A DNA stretch of 52,511 nucleotides from GWF2-43-63 sp035390965. GTDB taxonomy: Bacteria > Bacteroidota > Bacteroidia > Bacteroidales > DTU049. The notes below the pieces were generated by a model, which searched no databases, was not told where the DNA came from, and was given only the letters and a program-made list of their open reading frames with translations. Below are positions 35,113 to 45,000 of this stretch, in pieces (position 1 is the first letter of the stretch; every line of letters starts with the position of its first letter). Both the position numbers and the translations under genes were made by a program. Location: positions 1 to 52,511 of the forward strand of contig DAOPKE010000009.1 in NCBI GenBank assembly GCA_035390965.1, in the 5' to 3' direction.

Positions 35113-38100
35113 ATGAATAATAATCAGCCCAAACTCATCAAAAATCAACCGATCGGCGAAGACAAGTTTGAAGGCCAGGCTCAGGAAAATATCGCCAAAG
35201 CCGTAGTAAAAATGCTTGAAGAAAACAGTTGCCAGATGATTGGCATTGATGGTGGATGGGGAACAGGTAAAAGCAATCTTGTTGGCATCGTTGAAAAGGA
35301 ATTAAATAAATCAAGTAAAGGAAATTTCCATGTCTTCACTTACGATGCATGGGGGCATCAAGGTGATTTGCACAGAAAAGCTATTTTGCAGGAACTGATA
35401 GAGTTCCTATGTAAAACAAAAAAAGTTCTTAAATGGGATGAATGGAAAGAAAAGCTGAAAACTTTACTTGGAACTTCTGTTGAAACAAGACACAAAACTA
35501 CTCCTAAACTGAGTTTGGGAATTATTTTTTCATTCCTGATTTTTTTATCTATTCCGATTTTTAATAGTATCGCAAATGATAAAGATACAGAAACAGCAAC
35601 AAAAATCTGGATACAATTAATTCCTGTTGGAGCTTTAATCTTATTATACTTAGGGTATTTAATAAAAGAATTATTGCGCTGGATAAGTGGAAAATCAAAA
35701 CTCCGGAGCATTTTTTCTATTGCTGCATCAGAAATGATATACGTGTATAAGGGAAAAGAACTTGAAACTACAGCAACTGAATACAAGCATGAGTCAAATC
35801 CTTCTGTTTTTGACTTCCGATCATTTATGGAGGATATTTCAACAGCAATAGGAAACAAGCGATTGATATTTGTTGTTGATAATTTTGACAGGCTACCTAT
35901 TAATCAGGTTAAAGAGTTGTGGGCGTCTATTCATACACTCTTTGCTGAAAAAAACAAATGCTCGAACATAAGTGTTATAGTACCATTTGATAGAGCTCAT
36001 ATTAAATCTGCATTCAGAGATGAAGATACACCTGCAACTTCTGATGAGGCTAATTGCTATGGCAATGATTTCATAAATAAAACATTTGATGTCATTTTTC
36101 GAGTTTCTGTTCCAATACTTTCCGATTGGGAACATTATTTCAAGGCTAAGTGGGAAGATGCTTTCGGAAAGATTTCCTCTGAAAATGAAACGGAATATAA
36201 TGCAGTAGTTCAGATATATGATTTATTAACACAAAAAATCACACCGCGAGAAATAATTGCATTTATTAACGAATGTGTTTCCACTCGGATCACTCAGAGA
36301 GAAGAAATCCCATTCAGATATATTGCTCTTTTCATCAAAGGAAAAGATAAAATATTGAAGAACCCAATTGAAGAAATAACAACCCCAACTTATCTTGGGG
36401 CTGTTGACTTTCTATACAATTATGATGAAAACTTGCCAAAATACATTTCGGCATTGGTTTATCAGGTTGATTCATCAAAAGCGCTTGATGTTGCGTATAA
36501 GAAAGTTTTGAAAGATGCACTTGAAGGGAATGACCAGAAAGTTGTTGTTAAGATTTCAGCATCAAAAAGCTTTTACTCAATCTTGAAAAACACAATTAAT
36601 GAAGTCACAAATATTGAAAACTTAATTCTGGCATTGGAAAACATACCCCAAGAGTCTTTTAAAAGCCCATCAAATTCTGAAACTATTTGGACATGTATTT
36701 TTAAAAGGGCGGAAATAAAAACTGACGGAAGGCCAGGCTTGCAAAACTATCAGCGTGCATTGTTGACTAAAATATCTATTGCTGAAAAAGAGCGATATAC
36801 ACGAAAATTACTTGCTGGTTTTACATCAAGTAGCGAGTTTAATGCAGTTACTTATGCAAATAACATTGAGACAATTGATGCAATTTTGAGACCCGTCAAC
36901 ATTGATGTTTATTCGTATTTGTCAGATAAACTAACAGGCTTGAATGACTTTGTTTCTCTCCTGAATTCGCAATATCAAAAACCTGCTCAATACAGAATTA
37001 AATGCAACCCTGATGAAATTGATGTAACTCTTGAAGGGAAGACAATAGAGCAGTTGAAGGATATTTCATATGTTCCAAAAATTATAGAAGAGTACAGTCT
37101 TGTAAAATACAAAGCAAAGCTTATACAATGGATTCCTACTGCATTGCTGCACATTTCTCAATTGGAAATATTATTTGATCGAATTAAGGAAGTACAAGGA
37201 TCAATACCAGCTACAATAATTCCAGATGCGTATATTAAAAGCCATTTCATTTCAACAGGAGAAGATTCTAATATTTACCCAGACCTGATTTCAATGCGTA
37301 TTGCCAGACAGAATGAATTTCCTGCCCCATTGGCAAATGACTTTGAGGTGGTTTTAAATTCCGCGAATGAAAACCTCATAGATAGAGTCACACGATGCAT
37401 TCATTTTTATATTTCAATTGACAAACTTCTTTTAGGGCTGGGAGATTTTGGACAGTATCCGTTATATAGAGGAATTGTTCAAAGATTGATAATGAGTCCA
37501 TCCAATAAAAAAATTGAAAACATTGAACCTTTATTGTCAAATTTTGAAATGATTTGTTCAAATGGAGAAATTTCTCCTGAACAATTAATGAATTTCCTGA
37601 ATTCGAATTACACGACAGAGTTTACTCCGACAAATGTGCCTGTTAATATTCCAGTTTATTTGATTACAAGTATTTCCCAAAACGAGAGTACTCTATCAGA
37701 GCGTTGTAGAAATTTAGTTCTGGAATACCTTTCTACAATGAATGAAGAAAAATGGGCTGTGGCTTTTTCTAATATCAACTCGTATGAAGTTCATGCGTCT
37801 TTACTGCTCAAAATAAATTGGAATACGGTCGCTCATATTGCATTTAAAAAGACACTTAAGAAAATTGCTGATGGAGGAATAGCTATTTCGAATAAAGAAC
37901 GTTGGGATGAGCTTGTTCAATCTTTTGTTGATCAAAGAACCATGGAGTCAGCGTTTAATGATGTTACAGATACGCTTTGCAACAGCTCAAAAGATTTCTC
38001 AAACGATATGTTTGTATTTCTTGCGCCATGGCTATTTGAGCATTCTACATCTCTTTTAAGCAAAAAAGAGGTTCTTAGAAAAATTTTCCCTCCAACAATA

Positions 38101-38343
38101 TTAACCGATGAGCGCTGCCTTCACATTCTTAATTCCAATAGAGAGAAAATGATTCAGGTACTTGCATCGGCAGGCGCTGAATCATATGATTTTAAAGATG
38201 CATTGATTGATCATGCAAGAGGAGAAAATCCATCATTCAGGCAATTAGCTGAATCTTTAAAAATAGACATTCCTGCAGAACCGGAAGAAAGCGAAGAGGA
38301 TACCAACAATGAAGCTGATAACAATGAGACTATAGACAAGTAA
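35113..38343 (+). CDS. KAP-family P-loop NTPase with two membrane segments
   Basis: A 1076-residue protein. Walker A is GGWGTGKSN at residues 47-55 and Walker B LIFVVDNFDRL at 251-261. Between them lie two hydrophobic segments (about 133-153 and 167-187), the characteristic KAP insertion of membrane helices within the NTPase domain. FTYDAWGHQGD and the FDRAHIKSAF sensor-like segment support the KAP assignment. The C-terminal 700 residues are helical repeats of unknown type with an acidic tail (EPEESEEDTNNEADN). KAP NTPases occur in many anti-phage loci and may act at the membrane on infection. The gene follows the GHKL gene by six bases and shares its AT-rich composition. Confidence 0.8.
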   Translation: MNNNQPKLIKNQPIGEDKFEGQAQENIAKAVVKMLEENSCQMIGIDGGWGTGKSNLVGIVEKELNKSSKGNFHVFTYDAWGHQGDLHRKAILQELIEFLCKTKKVLKWDEWKEKLKTLLGTSVETRHKTTPKLSLGIIFSFLIFLSIPIFNSIANDKDTETATKIWIQLIPVGALILLYLGYLIKELLRWISGKSKLRSIFSIAASEMIYVYKGKELETTATEYKHESNPSVFDFRSFMEDISTAIGNKRLIFVVDNFDRLPINQVKELWASIHTLFAEKNKCSNISVIVPFDRAHIKSAFRDEDTPATSDEANCYGNDFINKTFDVIFRVSVPILSDWEHYFKAKWEDAFGKISSENETEYNAVVQIYDLLTQKITPREIIAFINECVSTRITQREEIPFRYIALFIKGKDKILKNPIEEITTPTYLGAVDFLYNYDENLPKYISALVYQVDSSKALDVAYKKVLKDALEGNDQKVVVKISASKSFYSILKNTINEVTNIENLILALENIPQESFKSPSNSETIWTCIFKRAEIKTDGRPGLQNYQRALLTKISIAEKERYTRKLLAGFTSSSEFNAVTYANNIETIDAILRPVNIDVYSYLSDKLTGLNDFVSLLNSQYQKPAQYRIKCNPDEIDVTLEGKTIEQLKDISYVPKIIEEYSLVKYKAKLIQWIPTALLHISQLEILFDRIKEVQGSIPATIIPDAYIKSHFISTGEDSNIYPDLISMRIARQNEFPAPLANDFEVVLNSANENLIDRVTRCIHFYISIDKLLLGLGDFGQYPLYRGIVQRLIMSPSNKKIENIEPLLSNFEMICSNGEISPEQLMNFLNSNYTTEFTPTNVPVNIPVYLITSISQNESTLSERCRNLVLEYLSTMNEEKWAVAFSNINSYEVHASLLLKINWNTVAHIAFKKTLKKIADGGIAISNKERWDELVQSFVDQRTMESAFNDVTDTLCNSSKDFSNDMFVFLAPWLFEHSTSLLSKKEVLRKIFPPTILTDERCLHILNSNREKMIQVLASAGAESYDFKDALIDHARGENPSFRQLAESLKIDIPAEPEESEEDTNNEADNNETIDK

Positions 38344-38383
38344 CAAAATGCATCTTTGGCAGAAATAAACAAAGGATATTCTT

Positions 38384-38863
38384 ATGCACCAAATCAAACA
38401 ACTTTACGCAATCACTCAACAGCTGAGGGAAAAGTATGCAAAGTGGAATAAACAGTTCACGCTGGATGGCAAGCTGGTGGGCGATATGGGGGAGGTGCTG
38501 GCTGCTGAGAAGTATGGGCTGGAGCTGTATGACGAGAACTATGAAATATATGACGGATGGGAGACAGCCACCGGCAGAAAGGTGCAGATAAAGGCTTCGT
38601 TTAAAGGTTATTTTCAATTTCCGTATGGCGAAAATAAAATTCCGGAATATTATCTGGCTGTAATAATTGACGAGCATGGGGTACTGCATGAGGTGTATAA
38701 TGGCCCCGGGCAGTTTGTGTATGATAATTACGTAGTGAAGAATAATCTGAAGCCATATAAGAATTCATACTATACTGTTTCGAAAGGAAAATTGTCATCC
38801 CTGAATGATGTAGTTCCAAAGGAAGACAAGATTATCGAAGTTACAACTGCAAAGGAAAACTAA
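38384..38863 (+). CDS. Small PD-(D/E)XK-like protein (DUF6998-like)
   Basis: A 159-residue protein. LVGDMGEVLAAEKYGLELYD, then an acidic YDGWE and GRKVQIKASFKG give Glu37, Asp57 and Gln68-x-Lys70, the E-D-(E/Q)xK pattern of a compact restriction-endonuclease fold. This resembles short proteins often found next to restriction systems. Alone it is too small to recognise DNA specifically, so it may be a subunit of the preceding KAP or GHKL protein, or a stand-alone effector. It begins 40 bases after the KAP stop and ends two bases before the next gene. It is richer in GC than the two large genes before it. Confidence 0.65.
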   Translation: MHQIKQLYAITQQLREKYAKWNKQFTLDGKLVGDMGEVLAAEKYGLELYDENYEIYDGWETATGRKVQIKASFKGYFQFPYGENKIPEYYLAVIIDEHGVLHEVYNGPGQFVYDNYVVKNNLKPYKNSYYTVSKGKLSSLNDVVPKEDKIIEVTTAKEN

Positions 38864-38865
38864 CC

Positions 38866-39975
38866 ATGGATTTTCAACAGCTTAAAGTATTTTTGCAGAC
38901 CCATGAGATTCCGGTTTCAGAAGAAACTATTGGGTTTCTCGAAATCATTGGAAAGCAGCACCACGAGAACATTAACAGCACCATATATGCGCATTTCATA
39001 AATTGCGGTCATGATGTCGTCCGGAACCTTTTTGTTGAGTCTTTGTGCGAAATTGTTTCTGAAAGAAGTGGAAAAAGCCTAAATCTGAAACTTGCACTCG
39101 CACGAACTGAAGTTAACACTGGCAGTGGGCGCATTGATATATTAATCAGCGATCAGGGTAACCAAAACGCAATTATCATTGAAAACAAAATCTACCATTT
39201 TCTTGGCAATGAGTTGATTGATTATTGGCAGCATGTAAAGCAACCTGATGATAAAAAAGTAGGAGTATTGCTGACGCTATATCCCCATGAAATACCCGAA
39301 AATGTTTCCGGGAAGTTCATTAATGTCACGCATATTGAATGGATCAAAATGGTCAAAAACCGATTAAAACCGGAAATTCTGCCATGGAAATATGCTGTAT
39401 ATATTAGCGACTTTATTTCTACTATTGAAAATCTGACAGGAGATTATCCCATGAATGAATCTGTTAAGTTCTATTTTCAGCATGCCGGCCAGATACTGGC
39501 AGCGAATCAAGCCATGCGTCAAACGCATGATTTCATCAATAATCAGTTTGAAATAATAGCAAAAAGAATTGGTTGGTCAACCTATGGTGGTTCAATGGAT
39601 TGGAGAAATTTCTGGGATGAGCGGAATAAGCTTGACACCTATTTGACAATTATTGTTGAAGACTTGCTAAAGGGTAAATTGTGTTTCACTCTTATTCTGG
39701 AATTGGGTGAAAGAGATATTGTTTACTCTGATAAATTGAGAAATGAGCTAAAGGCCTGTTTGAAAACCGGTATGTATTGGGGAAAACATGAAGTAAACTA
39801 TATACATTTACTTTGTAAGAATTATGAAATAGAATTGGAAGATCTGGAACATTTTGCCGATTTTGTAGAAAGAAAAATCCGCGAAGATTTTGCTGAGCTT
39901 ACGCATAAGGCAATAAAATGTTTGTATCCCGAAACTGACATTAGTCATTGGGAGAATCATTTTATTGGTGCGTGA
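38866..39975 (+). CDS. PD-(D/E)XK-superfamily protein (PDDEXK_4-like)
   Basis: A 369-residue protein. GSGRIDILISDQGNQNAIII followed by ENKIY gives Asp91 and Glu106-Asn-Lys108 within paired strands, with LLTLYPHEIP and a helix after it; this is the core of the PDDEXK_4 nuclease group often found in defence loci. The C-terminal half is a separate region (FYFQHAGQILAANQAMRQTH; DWRNFWDERNKLDTYLTIIV) that may bind a ligand or partner. It starts two bases after the small nuclease-like gene, so the two are translated together. The four genes from 33226 to here are in one direction with small spacers and are treated as one inserted module. Confidence 0.7.
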   Translation: MDFQQLKVFLQTHEIPVSEETIGFLEIIGKQHHENINSTIYAHFINCGHDVVRNLFVESLCEIVSERSGKSLNLKLALARTEVNTGSGRIDILISDQGNQNAIIIENKIYHFLGNELIDYWQHVKQPDDKKVGVLLTLYPHEIPENVSGKFINVTHIEWIKMVKNRLKPEILPWKYAVYISDFISTIENLTGDYPMNESVKFYFQHAGQILAANQAMRQTHDFINNQFEIIAKRIGWSTYGGSMDWRNFWDERNKLDTYLTIIVEDLLKGKLCFTLILELGERDIVYSDKLRNELKACLKTGMYWGKHEVNYIHLLCKNYEIELEDLEHFADFVERKIREDFAELTHKAIKCLYPETDISHWENHFIGA

Positions 39976-40294
39976 TAGGAAAAATAACCGCAATGAACTT
40001 TCTCAAAAGAAAACATCAAAATCGTCGGCCTCAAAGAGCATTTGCGGGTGGACTGATATTATTTCGACGGGGATATGTCAATTGTTCGCTCCCATAATCT
40101 GATATTCAAATTTAGTATATAGTAGTGTAATGGTTTTAACAACAGACAAAGATATAGCTGGTAATGATATTGAACCCCATGATAAAAGAAAAAGAAACGA
40201 TATGGTTGGTGGTAATGAAAATACCAGTATATTTGTCCAGTAAATTAACGAAAAAACTGGACATGTTCCTGATGATAATCACAATGACAATACT
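39976..40294. other. Gap before abiE; possible gene remnant
   Basis: No convincing gene. A frame at about 40010-40110 reads KIVGLKEHLRVD, one stop, then YYFDGDMSIVRSHNLIFKF, which looks like a decayed coding end. 40130-40243 is an open frame of 37 codons of doubtful reality. The junction between the four-gene module and abiE lies here. Confidence 0.4.
40130..40243 (+). CDS. Doubtful 37-residue hydrophilic open frame
   Basis: An ATG-to-TAA frame encoding a highly charged peptide (TDKDIAGNDIEPHDKRKRND). No homology recognised, no clear ribosome site. It may be chance. Confidence 0.15.
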   Translation: MVLTTDKDIAGNDIEPHDKRKRNDMVGGNENTSIFVQ

Positions 40295-41020
40295 ATGAAT
40301 GTTGCTGATTATATTAGTGGTAAGATAGAACGACTGCCTAAAGGCTATGTTTTCACCTATGCTGATTTTGATACCAAGGTGAATCAAAAGGAAGCGGTTA
40401 TAAAAGCATTGAACCGGATGGTGCAATCGGGCAAAATTGTCAAGCTGTCGAAAGGGCGCTATTATAAACCCGAGACCACGCCATTCGGCAATCTGCTGCC
40501 CGATCAGAAACAAGTGGTGAAAGACCTGCTGGAAGAAAACGGCAAGCCGACGGGCTATCTGACCGGTTACAGCATATACAACCAATTGGGGTTAACTACT
40601 CAGGTGAGCAACACCATACAGATTGGAAAAAATCAGGTTCGCCCCGGCTTCAAAAGAGAACGCTACACAATTGCATTTGTAAAGCAGAAAAACACCATTA
40701 CCAAAGAGAATATTCCCTTGCTTCAATTGCTGGATGCCATCCGCTACATCAAAAAAATACCCGATGCCAGTACAGAAGCTTCCTGCAAGCGGTTTCTATC
40801 TATCATCAGGAAGTTTTCCGACAAAGAAATCAGCACCCTGGGTCGCCTGGCATTAAAATATCCGCCTGCAACGAGGGCTTTATTAGGAGCATTGCTTGAT
40901 CAATTAAAAAAAGGTGCTGTAACAGAGCCGCTTTTCAAGACATTAAATCCGATTACAAAATACAAACTGGCAGGTGCTGTAAAAGCATTATCCACTGCTG
41001 AAAAATGGAATATTATATGA
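40295..41020 (+). CDS. AbiEi-type antitoxin (DUF6088-like)
   Basis: A 241-residue protein with an N-terminal winged-helix region (residues about 1-60: GYVFTYADFDTKVNQKEAVI, then LSKGRYYKP) typical of AbiEi antitoxins that bind their own promoter. A longer C-terminal domain neutralises the toxin gene's output in characterised AbiE systems. The GYLTGYSIYNQLGL segment is characteristic of the DUF6088 group. It overlaps the toxin gene by four bases (ATGA), the standard arrangement of type IV toxin-antitoxin pairs. The pair sits directly upstream of hsdR and downstream of the nuclease module, in the same direction. Confidence 0.8.
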   Translation: MNVADYISGKIERLPKGYVFTYADFDTKVNQKEAVIKALNRMVQSGKIVKLSKGRYYKPETTPFGNLLPDQKQVVKDLLEENGKPTGYLTGYSIYNQLGLTTQVSNTIQIGKNQVRPGFKRERYTIAFVKQKNTITKENIPLLQLLDAIRYIKKIPDASTEASCKRFLSIIRKFSDKEISTLGRLALKYPPATRALLGALLDQLKKGAVTEPLFKTLNPITKYKLAGAVKALSTAEKWNII

Positions 41021-42000
41021 GATTGCATGAAGACAAGATATTGTTCAAACAGGCCGTTCGTTATGCGTCCGATCAAATGCAGATTCCTGCTGTTTATATT
41101 GAGAAAGATTATTGGGTTACCTATGCATTGTCTGCTATTTTTAAAAACGAAGCCGGAAAAGATGTTGTCTTCAAAGGGGGAACAGCATTATCAAAATGCT
41201 TTAAGATGATTGACCGGTTTTCGGAAGACATTGATCTGGTTGTACTGAGGCGAGATGGAGAATCAGATGCCAGAATGAAAACAAAACTTAAAAACGTCAG
41301 CAACGCAATTGAACCGGTATTACCGGAAATAGAGATTGACGACATCACCCGAAAAAGAGGAATGAACCGCAAAACAGCGCATCGTTACAGCAAGGAATTT
41401 GATGGAAATTTTGGTCAGGTGAGAGATGTAATTATTCTGGAAACAACCTGGCTGGGATACTACGAACCATTTACCTCCAGCAGTATTGTTTCATTTGTTG
41501 GTCAAATGATGCTGGATAATAATCAAACTGATATCGCTGAAAAATATGCTTTACTCCCATTTGACTTGTTGGTATTGGAGCCAACAAGAACTCTCTGCGA
41601 GAAAATCATGAGCCTGGTTCGTTTTTCCTATGGCAAAAACCCGATCGAAGATTTAAAGAAAAAAATAAGACACACGTATGATCTTCATCAGTTGTTGAAG
41701 CATAAAGAATTTGCAGAATTCTTCAAATCGGTTGCGTTCGAAAAAATGCTCTTAAAGGTTGCGGATGATGATGTTAGGAGTTTTAAGAATAATAATGAAT
41801 GGTTGAAATTTCACCCCAATGATGCAATGTTTTTCGCAGAGCTTGTACAGGTGTGGGACAAGTTGAAAACGGTTTACAGTGGTGACTTTAAAAAACTGGT
41901 CTATGGCAGTTTTCCCGATGAATTCGAAGTGTATCAAACACTAAAACAGATCAAAGAAAGAATGAGCACAATTCAATGGTCGATAAACATCCAATCATAA
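41017..42000 (+). CDS. AbiEii-type nucleotidyltransferase toxin
   Basis: A 327-residue protein of the AbiEii/AbiGii family. The nucleotidyltransferase motif VFKGGTALSKCF at residues 51-62 and RFSEDIDLVV with Asp71-x-Asp73 are intact, so the toxin is probably active. These enzymes transfer nucleotides, in some cases to tRNA ends, and cause growth arrest or abortive infection. The start at 41017 is preferred to 41005 because it forms the ATGA overlap with the antitoxin. The stop is two bases before the hsdR ATG, so the abiE pair and hsdR may be co-translated. Confidence 0.85.
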   Translation: MRLHEDKILFKQAVRYASDQMQIPAVYIEKDYWVTYALSAIFKNEAGKDVVFKGGTALSKCFKMIDRFSEDIDLVVLRRDGESDARMKTKLKNVSNAIEPVLPEIEIDDITRKRGMNRKTAHRYSKEFDGNFGQVRDVIILETTWLGYYEPFTSSSIVSFVGQMMLDNNQTDIAEKYALLPFDLLVLEPTRTLCEKIMSLVRFSYGKNPIEDLKKKIRHTYDLHQLLKHKEFAEFFKSVAFEKMLLKVADDDVRSFKNNNEWLKFHPNDAMFFAELVQVWDKLKTVYSGDFKKLVYGSFPDEFEVYQTLKQIKERMSTIQWSINIQS

Positions 42001-42002
42001 AA

Positions 42003-45000
42003 ATGAAATTCACCGAAGCCAGTCTGGAACAATCATTTGTTGAGCTCTTGCTGAGCGAGGGCTACGCACATGTGCACGGGGACATGATTTCGAAAGCACC
42101 CGGCGAAGTGCTGATTGAAGAAGACCTGATGCGTTTTTTGCTTTCGGAGTACGCGAAGGATGGACTTACCGAAACTGAGGCCAGATCAATTGTTTTGCAG
42201 TTGCAGCGGCTTCCGGCAAGCGATCTGTACAACAGCAACTGTACTTTTATGCGGATGCTTTCGGATGGATTTATTCTGAAAAGAGAAGACCGAAATCAGA
42301 AAGACATTTATATTCAGCTCGTCAATTACGCAGGGCTTAACAGACACCGGCAGCCTGATGCAGAAACTCTTATCACCATTGCCGCCGAGCCCGAAGCCAC
42401 ATATCCGCCCGATACAAACATTTACAAATTTGTCAATCAGCTGGAAATACATGGCAACGAAAAACGCATACCGGATGGCATTGTGTACATCAACGGATTG
42501 CCACTGGTGGTGTTTGAATTTAAAAGTGCCATACGTGAAGAGGCGACCATACACGATGCATACAAACAATTGACAATTCGTTATCGCAGAGATATTCCGG
42601 AGCTTTTCAAATACAACGCATTTTGCGTCATCAGCGATGGCGTGAATAACAAGGCCGGGTCTTTCTTTGCGCCGTATGAATTTTATTATGCATGGCGCAG
42701 GGTTGCCGGATCAGCAAAAGAAGTGGACGGTATAGATGGCATGTACACTTTGATTCAGGGAATGTTTCATAAGGATCGTTTGCGCGACATCATCCGGAAT
42801 TTTGTTTACATGCCTGATTCGAGCAAAAAGGAAGAAAAGATTGTTTGCCGTTATCCGCAATATTACGCAGCAAAGGCGTTGTTTGAAAATATTCGCAAAT
42901 CGCATAGACCTCAGGGAGATGGAAAAGGCGGAACTTATTTTGGCGCTACCGGGTGCGGTAAGAGTTTCACCATGCTGTATCTTGCACGGTTGCTGATGAA
43001 AAGCGAATATTTCGAAAGTCCGACCATTGTGATGATTACCGATCGTACCGATCTGGATGATCAGCTTTCGGGACAATTTACTAACGCAAAAAAATTCATT
43101 GGAGACAATACGATTATCAGTGTTGAGAGCAGAGCCCATCTACGCGAATTATTGCAGGACAGACAAAGCGGCGGCGTGTTTTTAACCACTATTCACAAGT
43201 TTACCGAAGACACCGAATTACTGACCGACAGAACAAATGTCATTTGTATTTCGGACGAAGCGCACCGCAGTCAGGTGAATCTTGATCAGAAAATTAAAGT
43301 CACAGACAAAGGTGTCAAAAAGACATTTGGTTTTGCACGGTATTTACACGATTCATTGCCCGGCGCCACCTTTGTTGGTTTTACCGGAACGCCCATTGAT
43401 GCTACGCTTGACGTGTTTGGCAAAGTGGTAGATGCATACACCATGACCGAATCGGTGAAAGATGAAATCACTGTGAGAATTGTGTATGAAGGCCGGGCCG
43501 CCAAAGTAGCATTGAAAAATGGTGAGCTGGAAAAGATTGAGAAGTATTATGAAGAAGCCGCTGCTGCAGGTGCAAACGAATATCAGATTGAACAAAGCAA
43601 GGAAGAAACGGCTAATATGTACGCCATTCTTGGCGATCCAAAACGACTGAAAGCTGTTGCGGAAGATTTTGTAAACCATTACTGCAACAGGGTTTCAGAG
43701 GGCGCAACCGTCAGGGGCAAAGCCATGTTTGTTTGCAGCAACCGCGAGATTGCTTATGAATTGTATAAAAACATCATCGAAATAAAACCGGAATGGAATG
43801 AGGTACGCGCAGCTGATCCTGCCTGTGCCGGCACGGCAGACAGGGAAGGCGCAGAGCTCACCGACAAGGACCGAAGAGAACTTAAGCCGGTTGAGCAGAT
43901 CAAAATGGTCATGACCCGGGGCAAAGATGATCCGGACGAGCTGTTCGAATTGTTAGGCACAAAAGAAAGTCGCAAAGAACTGGACCGGCAATTCAAAAAC
44001 GAAAAATCGAATTTCAAAATTGCGATTGTTGTTGATATGTGGCTTACTGGCTTTGATGTACCGTTTCTGGATACCATTTATATTGACAAACCCATTCAGC
44101 AGCACAATCTGATTCAGACCATTTCGCGTGTGAACCGCAGGTATGAAGGGAAGAACAAAGGTTTGGTAGTGGATTACATCGGAATTAAAAAACAGATGAA
44201 TCTTGCTCTTGCAAAATACAATAAAGGTGATGAGAAAAATTTCGAAGACATTACTGAATCACTGATTGTTGTCAGAAATCATCTGGATCTTTTAGACAAG
44301 CTGTTTCATACATTTGACAAATCAAAATATTTCAAAGGCACAACCATTCAGCAGTTGAACACATTGAATCTGGCAGCTGAATTTGTTCAGCAAACCAAGG
44401 ACTTTGAAACACGCTTTATGGGTTTTGTAAAGCGACTTAAAGCTGCTTACGATATTTGTGCAGGAAGTGATCAACTGACTCAACCGGAAAGAGATTACAC
44501 GCATTTTTATATGGCAGTCCGTTCAATTGTGTTCAAGCTCACAAAGGGCAATGCGCCTGATACAGCGCAGATGAACGCACGTGTGCGGGAAATGATCAAA
44601 GATGCATTACAGAGCGATGGCGTTGAAGAAATTTTCAGAATTGGCGACAAAAACGAAAACGGGCAGGATCTTTTTGATGAAGACTATCTGGCAAAGATTG
44701 ATAAAATAAAATTGCCGAATACAAAAATCAAATTGCTTCAACAACTGTTAGCCAGAGTAATCGGAGAAATCAAAAAAGTAAATAAGGTAAAAGGCGTTGA
44801 TTTTACCAAAAAAATGCAAGCCATTGTAGAGCGCTACAACAACCGCGATGTCAATGATATCCTGCGAAGCGAAGTGTATGAAGAAATGGCTGAAGCCTTG
44901 ACAAATCTTATCTGGGATGTTCAAAAAGAATTTAGAGCCGGTGACGAGTTAGGAATCGACTTTGAAGAGAAAGCGTTTTACGATATTCTGAAAGAGCTTT

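Noticed and set aside
41976..42002. Upstream hsdR start
   Set aside because: It lies inside the AbiEii coding end; the ATG at 42003 starts the conserved N-terminus.
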